Of a stretch of 64,000 bases of DNA, positions 39,947-51,118 are shown piece by piece. Position 1 is the first letter of the stretch. Each line of letters opens with the position of its first letter. The position numbers and the translations under genes are program-made. The notes beneath the pieces were generated by a model that saw only the letters and a program-made list of their open reading frames with translations, was not told the DNA's origin and ran no database searches. The stretch comes from Siphlonurus alternatus (taxonomy: Eukaryota > Arthropoda > Insecta > Ephemeroptera > Siphlonuridae). Location: assembly GCA_949825025.1 (NCBI GenBank), contig OX463779.1, positions 33,986,203 to 34,050,202 of the forward strand, read 5' to 3'.

Positions 39947-42900
39947 TGCAGAAAAAATTGTTTGGAGAGATATATAAAAGGCGTGCACGCGCTTTTGCAG
40001 CAAAATTTATTTAATTATTAACATAATGCTCTGATAGGACGATTTAATAATTTTCCAACAAAATATATTTTGGATTAAAAAAAAAAATCCTGACACGTAT
40101 TATACACATCACCCTTACAATTAATAAACTATAACATGACCTAAACTATATAGAGAAAAACAAATGACTGATTTCTCCAAGTCAATCTATTTTAAGCTGC
40201 ATCGCAGGGAGTCCTCAACAAGCTGCAGTAATGTAAACAGTAGAGCGTCAAATTCTGGTCTGGCGAACACTTGGAGAACAATAAAGCACCTCGAGGTACT
40301 GATGGTGGCTGGTGCAATGCACTTTGCTGGTGAACATGTCAGGACAAGAGGAATGCGAGAAGAGCGAGACCCGTGGGACCGCCGGCCGGTCGCGGGACAG
40401 GTTTGCGACATGGGACGTTGCTACCGTCGCTGCTCGCAGTCTCATATACATTCGATCGCATTGTCTTTGTAATATATATATATTATATAGAGGACACCGC
40501 GCGTGATCACAGCCGTATTATAAATCTCCAGTATATGGCCTACACTAATGCACGATTAAAATAATTTATAAAAAACTTGATATTTTTAAAATAAAATTAT
40601 TAAAATCATACTTAAGGTTATAGCTTAATGAGTTAGTTGAAAAATAAAATTTAAAAAAAAATGTAAAAAAGGAAGTATGTATACACAGGTCTATAATGTA
40701 TGCTATTGGTATTATAATATGCAAACAAGCAAGAACATGAGTTATTTACATCGATTTTATTTTCTCATTATTTTGTGTATAATGTATATCCATGCACAGG
40801 TGGAACTCCTAGGGGCTATATAGGATTCCTTTCTTTATTCTGCTCTTTAATTACATTATGAATAGTATTAAAATGGCTTATAAAATGTGGGATTTCCAGT
40901 CTTATTATTAAAGATTTTTTTTTTTTTAATATTATAATAATTATCTTAGGTACTGTGTAGAGAGAATAATACTGTCCACTGGAGCGCAATTCGAGTGTTT
41001 CAAGTCCATTTACTCCGTAACTCGCGAATCTTTTTGTCTCTACTGCAATACATGAGCATGTACCCGGTATGTATTACTAAAAATGCTGTATTTTTTATCA
41101 CTCTTATCACCTGTTATCAGTATCAGTAACAGCAGCTATGTATTCACCTTTCAACGGTGTAATTTAATTGTCTTTAAAGTTTATGACGTAATCTCTCTCG
41201 CTTAATTTTGTTGCCCACCAAATTTTAATTTTTCCAATGCATTTTAGTTACCATCACGATCGTTATTATATTACGTTGGCACTTTTCCAAAATCCCATTA
41301 TATAGGAAGCAAGCAGCACACTGCATTCAGAGGGTCAAATATAAAGGGAAGAAAATTTGAGGTAATCTTGCTTGTAAGTGCTGCTGCAGTGTTTTAGCTA
41401 ACACAGAGGAACAATCGTAGCAAAGATGAATTGCCGACATTAAAAAAAAAAAAAAAAAATGTATAAAGAACGGTAACTTTTCCTGTGACGACTTTTCTTA
41501 TATCAGAAGTCTACTTTACTGAAATATTATACTATATAAAGTCTCATTTATATTGCAATTCACTGTACCACAACCGGTATAATAATATGTGGTTGAGTAT
41601 TCACAGGAAATGCACAGACTGCACTATATTATAGCAAGCTAATTGCACTTGCAGCAGAATTACTTACATACCAAACTGCATTGAAGTGGAAGTAACACTA
41701 TTGTATATAACATTCATAAAATTATTAGAAAAAAAAAAAGGAGTATGCGGGTGCAGCACTTCAAAAATATATAATATAATAATATAATATACAGGTTAAT
41801 GCAGACTATAATAATTCAATGAACTTTAATGATGACGTTTTATATCAATATAAAAAATATACTTTTATAAGTTGATGAGTTTTACTTGTCTTTATAAATT
41901 TTAGAAGACTTCAAACAAAAAGTATTGAATATCAATATCTCAATTTCCAATCCAATTATTTATGTGTATTCCCAAGTGTATAGCTTGAAATTTATATAAC
42001 ACGATTTTATATAATTTTTACTTATTTTACTGTAACGTAAAATATTCTGAGTTCGTTTCTTCTAGACAGACAGGTATATAGAAAAATAATAATATGCTCT
42101 GAAATCACGCTTATCACGTTCATCCTCGTGACTAACAAAATTCACAGACCGAGGGAAAAAGAAATGGTGCGTGTCCATCAAATTTTCTTCAACCAGCTCT
42201 TCAAAAAATCACGCTCCAACCCTCACATCTACCTTTATACGGTAAGGTAATATATTTGGAACTCTCTGAGATAAAAAACATTGGTTGATAATATATCGAA
42301 AAACTCAGAACTTGTACATAGTCATTCAGAAGGTTGAGGTATATTGGTGCCTTACCGTACCAACCCCTTTTTTTAAATCTCCCTTCCCTGCTTGATGGTA
42401 ATTAACTAACCACTAGGTCAAGCAATTAACAAACATCAATCAAAGCTATACACATCAAATTCACGCGCTCTACTAATATAAGCTATGTGAATAACCGAAC
42501 AGAACTGGAACGTTTCTTTGATACCATCAAAGTGATTAAAATCTTCAATAATTAATTTAAGAAGTTTTTTATAGTTTTTGATTCTTTCATATTGAAATAC
42601 CGGTTTAAGTCATGATACCGTGTACATTTTGTCCAGATAATTGTTTATTATACACGCGTGTTAATTAATTAATAAAAATACCACCATTCTCGTAGAAGCT
42701 TTATAATTACCACTGCATAATTATTTCAACTAAATATATACGTAAAATATTAGTGATTGGCTAATAAGGAATCTGCAAAATTTAGAATTAAAATTTTCAG
42801 GGAAAACAATTTTCTTTGGCAGTGTCACAGGCATAATATAACGAGTAATAAAACTGCAAAATTTATAACTTTTATTTTATTCAGGTGCAATATATAAGAG

Positions 42901-44148
42901 TTCCGCTTTTTTATGTTTACAAAATCGGACCCATTACTCTGTCGACTCGCCTATTAACAAACACCGATTTTATAGCAATGTAACCATATATTGGACCTCG
43001 CCTTCTTTTTGAAAGGGCTTGTTGCTGTTAATTTAGTCAGTCTGATGATCTTTATTGCCATTTGGGCGTGCGTATTTTGTACTGGAGCTTGATACTTGCA
43101 TTCCCCACGGGCAGAAATCGTTCGTGAGTGCTATAAATATAGAGCTTCTACATGATGCGGCTTATTGATTGTCCCACGAGTTTATATATACGATATATCT
43201 GAAGAACCTTGTTGGTTTCAGAACTCAAGTATATAGGATATATAGGTACTCGGAAGTTATATAAATTGATTTAAAAAACGTCGCACTGCGGAGTAAAGAT
43301 CCCGTAGGATCAAATCAGGGTGAAAAAATCATTTGAAATAAAATGCTATTATGTTGTAAAAATTACCTTCGGGAAAGTGCCTTTCGTACTACACACAGAT
43401 GAGAAAAGAATAAAGATTAATGATTGTGATAAAAATATAGACATCAGGTATACAAAAATAAAATTCACTTACATGTAGTAGCTAAAATAATTATAGTGTA
43501 TTGTATATGATATACAATACATGATATACTGTACTAAAAGGAATTGCATTGCAAATACGTTCGAAAAAAAAAGTAAATAAAAATTAGTTGCCTTCACAGA
43601 CAACTGACAGAAGAGAGAGATTTTTTTTTATCAATTGTTTATAATAATAACGTCTACAGGTATAAAAGCATGTTAAATTTAATGATTAGGTCAAGGTCAT
43701 CGACAGTGAATACCTAACCCAACATGACCTTTTGACATGACGATGCCTCCGTGGACATTTTGCCACGCGATTGACGTATAATACAAGCATCTATCAAATG
43801 ATGATGATGATTTTGACGAGATAATTACGATAAAATGTTGACTTTGCATATAGTTTTTATCACACAAGCCGAGTTACATTTATTGTTGAAACAATCCTGA
43901 AATCATTTTTTTAAATTTATGTATAGTTTATAAAAAAAAAATATTCGAGGGCCGGCAAAAGAAAATAAAAAAAACTATCAATGAACGAACGTAGTATATA
44001 CGGCGGTGTACGGCACGTAGTATGCATATATAATCCATATTCGGGAGCATATAATTATGATATCCAGTACGTTCGTATTATGACGTAAACTCATAGCGCA
44101 ACATCAAGCATCACCCATGTAAAAAAATCAATACCATAATTTACTTAC
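39947..44148. other. Mostly AT-rich non-coding stretch
   Basis: No exon was recognised. A GC-rich island spans about 40200-40520, where frames are open on both strands because of composition. It may be a regulatory element. A 23-base near-palindrome lies near 43499-43521. Confidence 0.35.
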
Positions 44149-44251
44149 CAGCAATCCTTAGAACAGCCCTATCTGCAGGATCAAGTTGTAATATACTTAA
44201 GGGCTTGTCCTTTGCCCATTCTTGCAAGCTTTTATCAAATGTAAATTCCAT
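44149..44251 (-). CDS. shot: Alternative first coding exon of a spectraplakin (short stop / MACF / dystonin)
   Basis: On the minus strand a short exon starts at ATG in good context (AAAACAATGG) and ends at a consensus donor, CTG/GTAAGT. It encodes 34 residues plus one base, MEFTFDKSLQ...LQLDPADRAVLRIA. In spectraplakins a variable N-terminal leader ends in a sequence of the type LDPAERAVVRVAD just before the first calponin-homology domain. The leftover G fits the expected Asp codon. Spectraplakins are giant actin-microtubule crosslinkers with several alternative promoters and long 5' introns. The next exon, starting DERD...QKKTFTKW in the family, is not in the window, so the intron would exceed 44 kb. 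Assignment rests on one short motif plus phase. Confidence 0.6.
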
Positions 44252-44560
44252 TGTTTTAAGTTTTGTGTAATTTTATTTATATATCACATTACAAAAACAC
44301 ATTTCGTTCGTTGCATTTCACTTAATGATAAAGCTAAATTGATTAAAATACATGTTAAATTTGTTAGCTTCTGAAACACAAGTCACTTTATCACTGATTC
44401 AGCCAGCTGAGTGAATGTGAAGCGGCCCTCCCTCTTTCCTCTTGCAAGCGTGTCGTCTGCTAGAGCGCAGCAGCAGCAGCTGATGATTTTGCTCCAGTTC
44501 GACGCCGCTTGGAGCAGCACTATGCAACCGTAGCAAGACCGGCAAAATCGCTCAACCGGA
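44252..44560 (-). promoter_or_regulatory. Probable 5' UTR and promoter of the spectraplakin exon
   Basis: The 300 bp upstream of the ATG include a GC-rich patch (44400-44560) unlike the surroundings, with a CAG/CTG repeat. A minus-strand TCAGTGA at 44391-44397 resembles an arthropod initiator. There is no TATA box at the expected distance, so this would be a TATA-less promoter. The transcription start is inferred only. Confidence 0.35.
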
Positions 44561-46873
44561 CCTTTCTTAATTTTTTCTCTCCCTGTACCATCATTTAATT
44601 AAAATTTATTTATTTATTATTATTTTTGTTTTATTTTTAAATTTTTTTGCAAGTGTTTTCTTTTTTTAAAATCACTTAAAATAGCTAGAGCTTATATATT
44701 ATTGTCATAAATTTAGAGCGTTATTTTAACAATCCGCTGCACTCCATAATAAATAAAATATTACATTTATTATTTATACTTCTGTCCCTTATATATTTGA
44801 TGACTACTTCCTATTTCCCCTCACTTCATTCTGACGCCTCCCACACTTACTCATTTTCACGAGCATGACACGGGAACTCGCACCAGAGAACTGACTCGTC
44901 GGTGTTTACAGCTCGTTCACTACTGAATACTTTCATTGCTTGCTTTCCTCTTCAGTATACTGCAGCCTTTTAAAAAAAAGCAAAGCAAGCGGCACGTAAT
45001 TTTAACTGTATATTATTTCTCTCGCGTTTTTCTTTTACACCCGAAGTGACCAAGCCTTTAGAACGAACTGTGGCAACGACGCGGCGACGAAGTAAAAACT
45101 GTACACAGCATACTGCCAGACATGACGAAGTGACGTAGGAATTATCGATCGTATATACGCGCTCTAGAAAACCTTTTATTTTGACTAGACCGAAACCCAC
45201 CCCAAATGCATTTCGTTAACTCATTGAGGGAGAGATTTAAACGAATAGGGGTGAAAATATATCAAAGAGTCGTCTCAGCCTCCGCGTCTATATATTATGC
45301 GCTCCCTTATTTTTTTTCCTGACTATTGCAGGAATATAAGTACAGTATTATTTACAAAGAATAATCCAATAATCATAATTCATCTCTGTATACCCCAGGT
45401 ATTTAATTAAATACACAAACAAAAAAGCGGACGAGGACAAATATAGTTTATTAGTATAATATAAAAGCTTAATTATGTTTGAATATTAAAAAAAAAATCC
45501 TTTTCGTAGGTATATATTTATAGTACGAAGAAATATATATAATAATTAATATATATATATAATTTGTCAATTATACAACTAATAATAAATTCTTAAATTG
45601 TATTGTGCAATGTATCAATAAATAATATATTTATACACATAAAAAAGTGTGCGTCTCTGCAAACTATATATACATATATGATCATCGTGAGTATCATGAC
45701 TTTAAATTTAATGTGAGGACCCTGAAAACTGCATGTACAACGCATGATTATAAAATATTATAATATAATAATATAATATATTATAAATTATAATATATTA
45801 TATTATTATATTATAATATTATATATTATATTATAATATTATATTATATTATAATAATATAAGATTTTGAAATGAAGAAAACTTCTTTAAGATGCACATT
45901 TCAATATTATAAATGGTCAAAAACTGCAGATTCTGGTGATATATTTATTTTTAAAATCCTACGTATGTCATATATATGTAATGAAATATGTATGTGAAAA
46001 TCGTAAATTTCCCATAAGGTCCAATGTATTAGAAAAAATATACACATAATCAACAACCAACAATACACTAGGAATGTGAGTTTGTTTACTTTTTGCTTTA
46101 ATTAACATATTTTTGCAAGTGGTCTATTGAAAATGTAAATTTGAAAAACTTTGAAATCTGTTATAAATTTTACAGTATAATTTATTACCATTTTATTAAT
46201 TGTCATTGTTGGCAAAAAAACATCTGATTGATGATATGGTTTAGACTTGAATGCCCTTGCCAGTTAAAATTATTTACGTCTCAACTTTAATTTACAATAG
46301 CACTATAGAATTTTTGTCTTGAAGGTCATTGCCCCAAGTATATAATAAAAAAAATATAACATTTTTGTTTTTAAATTATAATACAAAAGGTTTATAATTT
46401 TATATAAGCTTGTATGTTCATATTGCCAATAAATCCTAAATGTCTGCACTTAATCTCGTAACCCACGAGCTTCCGATCATGTAGATTATAAATCTTGACC
46501 GGTTTCTGTACTTCATGTTTCCATCTGAACAACACCTGCATACCCATGACTTGTCCAGCCTTAGGCTATACAACAACTTTTAACTATTTTTGTTGATGTT
46601 GATCAATGAGTACAATATAGTATAAATAATAATATTTTTGCAACAATCTTCCAAATATAACAGTATTTTTTTACTACTATAAATAAAAATAAAATAAAAA
46701 CAAGTATAATAAATATTTTTCTTTTCTAGTGAACATAATTAAAACCCGTTTCCCAAGTTCTCAGTATTTAATAGTTTAACTTTTAGAAACAATGCGAGGA
46801 AAGTAAAGTATTCATTAATACTAAACCAAAAAAACTACAATAAAAAATAAAAATAATAAAATGAATGTATTAA
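44561..46873. other. AT-rich stretch, no gene recognised
   Basis: A GC-richer patch at about 44980-45200 has a minus-strand open frame without family resemblance. A palindromic AT tract lies at about 45750-45862. No exon is supported. Confidence 0.4.
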
Positions 46874-47532
46874 AGTAGAGTGAGCGATTTCATTTTTTGG
46901 AATATTTTATTTTCTAAAAATAGTTAAACCTGCATGCCTTCTACTGACAGTACTGACAAATGAAAACCAAAAAATTCCATCTCAAATAGCTTCACCACAA
47001 AAAATTCCCAAAGTTGGTGTTTCAACATAGCCTTTAACATATCATCCTTATGGAACAGAAAACATCTTTTTACTCCAACTTCGTCTGAACTATGGTACCA
47101 ATTAAATAAAAATACGTACGTAATCTATGATGAATTCTTTAATGGATTTTCAATTAATTTTTTTTACGGAGCCGTTTTTCCGAAAAAAAATATTGAAAAT
47201 TTTGCGGGTTAATTCCCATAAGGATTTTCAATATTTTTTTTTCGGAAAAACGGCTCCGAATTTTTTTTTTTTTTTAAATCTATTAAAGAATTTATCATAG
47301 ATTACGTATATATTTTTTAATTGGTACCATAGTTCAGACGAAGTTGGAGTAAAAAGCTGTTTTCTGTTCCATAAGGATGCATGTTAAAGACCTCCGAAAC
47401 ACCAACTTTGGGAATTTTTTGTGCTGAAGCTATTTAAGATGGAATTTTTTGGTTTTCATTTCTCAATAGAGGGCGAGTTAAACTATTTTTAGAAAATAAA
47501 ATATTTAAAAAAATGAAATCGCTCACTCTACT
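46874..47532. mobile_element. 659-bp foldback element flanked by TTAA
   Basis: The arms at 46874-47200 and 47224-47532 are imperfect inverted copies separated by about 23 bp. Both ends read AGTAGAGTGAGCGATTTC inward and are flanked by TTAA (46870-46873 and 47533-47536). TTAA duplication is typical of piggyBac-type insertion, although the termini do not start with the usual CCC-like bases and a TA duplication cannot be excluded. Non-coding. The inner ends form a strong stem containing CGGAGCCGTTTTTCCG. Confidence 0.8.
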
Positions 47533-47853
47533 TTAAATAAAATATATTATGTGAATTATAAACAAAATAGGGTGGGCGATAGAACAGCGCCTGAAATGCT
47601 GACAACTTTTTCAGCCCTGAAGAGTTGCGGGTTGCGTTGCAACAAAATTTTCGTTAAAAAAAATTTGGAAAGACACTGCCAAATTTTAATTGACAGTGAA
47701 AAGAGATAATTAAATAATTTTGGCTTATTTATCATAAATAAAATAACGGAACGGGGATAGCAAAAATACATATATTATTATAAAAGAATATAAAATTGTA
47801 TAATATCGCTCTCAAATCAAAGCCACTCGATCCCCCTCACTCACATCCCATCC

Positions 47854-48128
47854 CAGGCGCAGTTCCAGGAGGGGGGGGGGAGAGGGGAAAGTCGCCCCCC
47901 CCCCCCGAAATTTCAGATTTAACATGGACAATATATAGGCATTTCCTCCTCTCAATTTTATTTTAACTATGTCGGCCTTACGTGTTACGTACGTGCCCCC
48001 CCCCCAATTTTGTATTTAACATATAGGCATTTCTTCCACTATTTTTTTTTTAACATTGGCCTTATGAAGAGCCCCCCCCCCCCCTTCCTCACTCCCCGAA
48101 ATTTTACTTTTTTCTGGATCCGCGCTTG
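47854..48128. mobile_element. Decayed hAT-type MITE, 275 bp
   Basis: The left end reads CAGGCGCAGTTCCAGG. The right end, reverse-complemented, reads CAAGCGCGGATCCAG. The interior has G runs then C runs and AAATTTTA/AACAT motifs like the element at 13000-13174, to which it is probably related. The flanking octamers TCCCATCC and CCCTAACC match only partly, so the target duplication is eroded or absent. Confidence 0.5.
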
Positions 48129-50878
48129 CCCTAACCCTATGTATGAGAGATGAAATTTCAGTCACATTTTTCTTTTGGGAGAGCTATAGAGGTGACAGTT
48201 AATCCTATCAAATACTGTTATCAAAGAACACAGTCAGCTCTGTCAGATACGAATGCTACGTCATTAATTTTTTTATCACACTAGCTGTATCATATAATAT
48301 TTTGAGTCAATCGAGATAAAACTTATTGCAATAAGTGATATATGTTCACGGGAGTAAAAAATCGTAATGTTACCAAATTATAGAAACACGAGTTTCCCAC
48401 CAGCTACATTAAAGATATCTCAAATTACCCTGTGCAGTGATGCACTTTATATTGTGTGTGGTTCTCCAGGCTTATATTTGGACATCACTTTGACCCTTTG
48501 ATTAAAAGTAAAGGTGTCCATCCTGACTGAGATTTTCCAAGTTTTTTTCAGCCTCACCTTAAATTAAACGAACGCATAATAGGCCGTGGCCACGCATGCA
48601 CAATAAAATTATTTAATTATTCCCTAGTTCCTATGTATAGTATACCCATTATACACCGCCTTAATTGAGCTTTATTGTAACTCACGAAGTTGGTTGGGGA
48701 AAAAAATCATAGCAAGGTGATGACGAGACTTGGGCTGGACTTATATTTACATTATTTACGATCGTACACTCATGCACTGACCATTTTAACGTTTACGTGA
48801 TTCCTATTAATGACAAACGCAGTGATGGCTTATAGAAAAATCATTGGGAAGGCTTCTAGTTCAACTGACAATATAATATATAATCGATAATAATATGTCA
48901 AAGAAACAGAATACGCATAACTATAACAATTATTAATTAAAGGATTAATAAGTACTAAGTACTAATAGCATGTATCTAATAAAATGAATGTAAATCATTT
49001 TTCGAATATACATTATATATATATATTATATACGTGTACTATTGAAAAATGCGATTTGTGTATCCATTGTACGTTTGGCATACAACAATAATATTTCTAC
49101 AGTGAATTAATTTGACTGCCTGTACTGAATACAGTCCAATACACCAGATTCAAGGGAGAAAAAGGTGGGTTGGAGTAAGGGCAAAAATGTTAGCACCTTC
49201 TATCTGATCGGTTTCAATCTCATAAAGAGATAATCTTATTATTATTATTTTTTTTTTTAGATTTGCACAGGCACATAATTGTAAATTTACACTATTTAAT
49301 TTAATATTTAAGACAGTGAAAGAATAAAAAATATTTGTAAAGAAAAAAAATAAATAAATAAATAAATAAATAAAAGAAAATGAAATAAAATTTTATTTTT
49401 AAATAAATTTTAAAACAAATTATGTATATTGTTCCTAAAAGTACATAAAACTGCTGCATAAACATAGGTAATTATAAAAAGTGGCATAACATTGATATTT
49501 AGATATTTACTCTTAAATTGTTTAAAGCCTAAAGAAGAGTTTTACAGGATTATTTAATTACAGAAATATTAAAAAAATAAATAAATAAATAAACTGGTAA
49601 CTGTGGTCAGCTACATATATTTATAAATTAAGTTCAATGGCCAGTATGTATATATAGTACAAGTATATACAGCAATTTTATTTTTGTTAACTATAAAAAA
49701 TTATGCCACAGTTAGGCTATAGCTAAAATAGTCACAGCCTAAATGAACTGTATTACAATAATTACAGTAACGACAAATTAACTGAGCATTAAAAAGACTG
49801 TTCATTTCGTTTTTACTATATTGTCAATTAAATAATAAATATAAACACCAATTATTATTATTATTATTATTTAAAAAAAAAGGCCACCCCATCGCACAAA
49901 AATTTACTTTGAAGCATTTCTCATTTTGTTCATTCATTATAAGGCAATTATTAGTAAAAAAAAATACACAGGTCTGATAATTCAATATAATATATAAGCA
50001 CAGTGTATTTTATATTCTTCATTGCAAGAATATTATTGTTATGATATTTCTGGCAAGTATTAAGTGATCCATTTTTTATTTTTATTATCAATTGAAAATT
50101 TGCGCCACAAGGTTGAGTGACACAAATAAGACATACACTAAATACTTTATTTTACCAGCTGTGTTTTTTTCCTTTCAGTCTAGGAAGTCTAGGTTATATT
50201 AGTGCTATATCACTAAACATAGCTGCTACCAGACTAAGCAGCAGCACACTGATTAATGAATAAAATTGCACATCATGCATACTTATTTGAGCAATCACTC
50301 ACACCAACTCGTTTTTCTTCCCCCTTCATTTTATGTACTTTTCCAATATTAAAAACGTTCAGTCTTTCAAGCCTAGGAATATGCCAGGAAATAGATTATC
50401 GATCTCAAAATTCTTTACTGCAAAAATGGATAGAGGGTGCAAAGTCATGCTATATTCTTAATAAAAAGGATAGGGTAAAAAGAGGCATGGGTTCAAACCT
50501 GAACTTTGAATAACTATTTAGCAATACTTCCTGGCATCTAAAAAGCAAAAAAAATCAGTGGCATAATTTTACACTCTCTATTCATTTAAGCAATGAAAAA
50601 ACTTTGACGTTGATCCTTATATAATTTTTGCTCATTTTCATTTCTGTTACGGGTTAAAAGATTCAGGACAAGAAACAAAAGGAGTCAGAAAAGCACAATT
50701 TCTAGGTCTGTGTATTATATGATTTGATAGACTCTATAATTTTACATAGAATTTATTAAAAATATTGTTGACTTCATGGAAAAAAAAAAAAAAAAAATCA
50801 ATTTAAAAAATAAAACATGATTTAAAATTAAAAGGGATTTCTGCCATGACTAAAATAGCAAGGCAATATGAGCATTAC
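48129..50878. other. AT-rich intergenic DNA
   Basis: No exon was recognised. Contains short AAAT repeats (about 49347-49375), an ATT run (about 49853-49871) and several poly-A tracts. It separates the spectraplakin promoter region from the 3' end of EI24. Confidence 0.45.
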
Positions 50879-50884
50879 TTTATT
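50879..50884 (-). terminator. Candidate polyadenylation signal of EI24
   Basis: AATAAA on the minus strand, about 235 bases downstream of the EI24 stop codon. It is a plausible 3' UTR length, but other AT-rich variants nearby cannot be excluded. Confidence 0.4.
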
Positions 50885-51118
50885 GGCATATAATACAAAG
50901 CACAGCAGCAAACTATTATTTTGCTATGATGACAACACACAGCATTGATATTTTTTACTTAAAAAGAGATGGCCTTAAAAATGAGGTCCCCCATATCAAT
51001 TATATTATTAATAATGATTTGTACAATAGGACAGAGAGAAAAAGTAAGATTGTTAAATAGAAAGGATAAACTTTCCAAATCACACAAAATAAACACACTC
51101 ACATATATTCCGTAACAC

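Noticed and set aside
40164..40564. Overlapping open frames on both strands at 40.2-40.5 kb
   Set aside because: All frames are open because of high local GC. There is no family resemblance, start context or splice signals.
43021..43060. CTGATGA near 43.04 kb as a further hammerhead core
   Set aside because: No stem II followed by GAAA and no pairing flanks.
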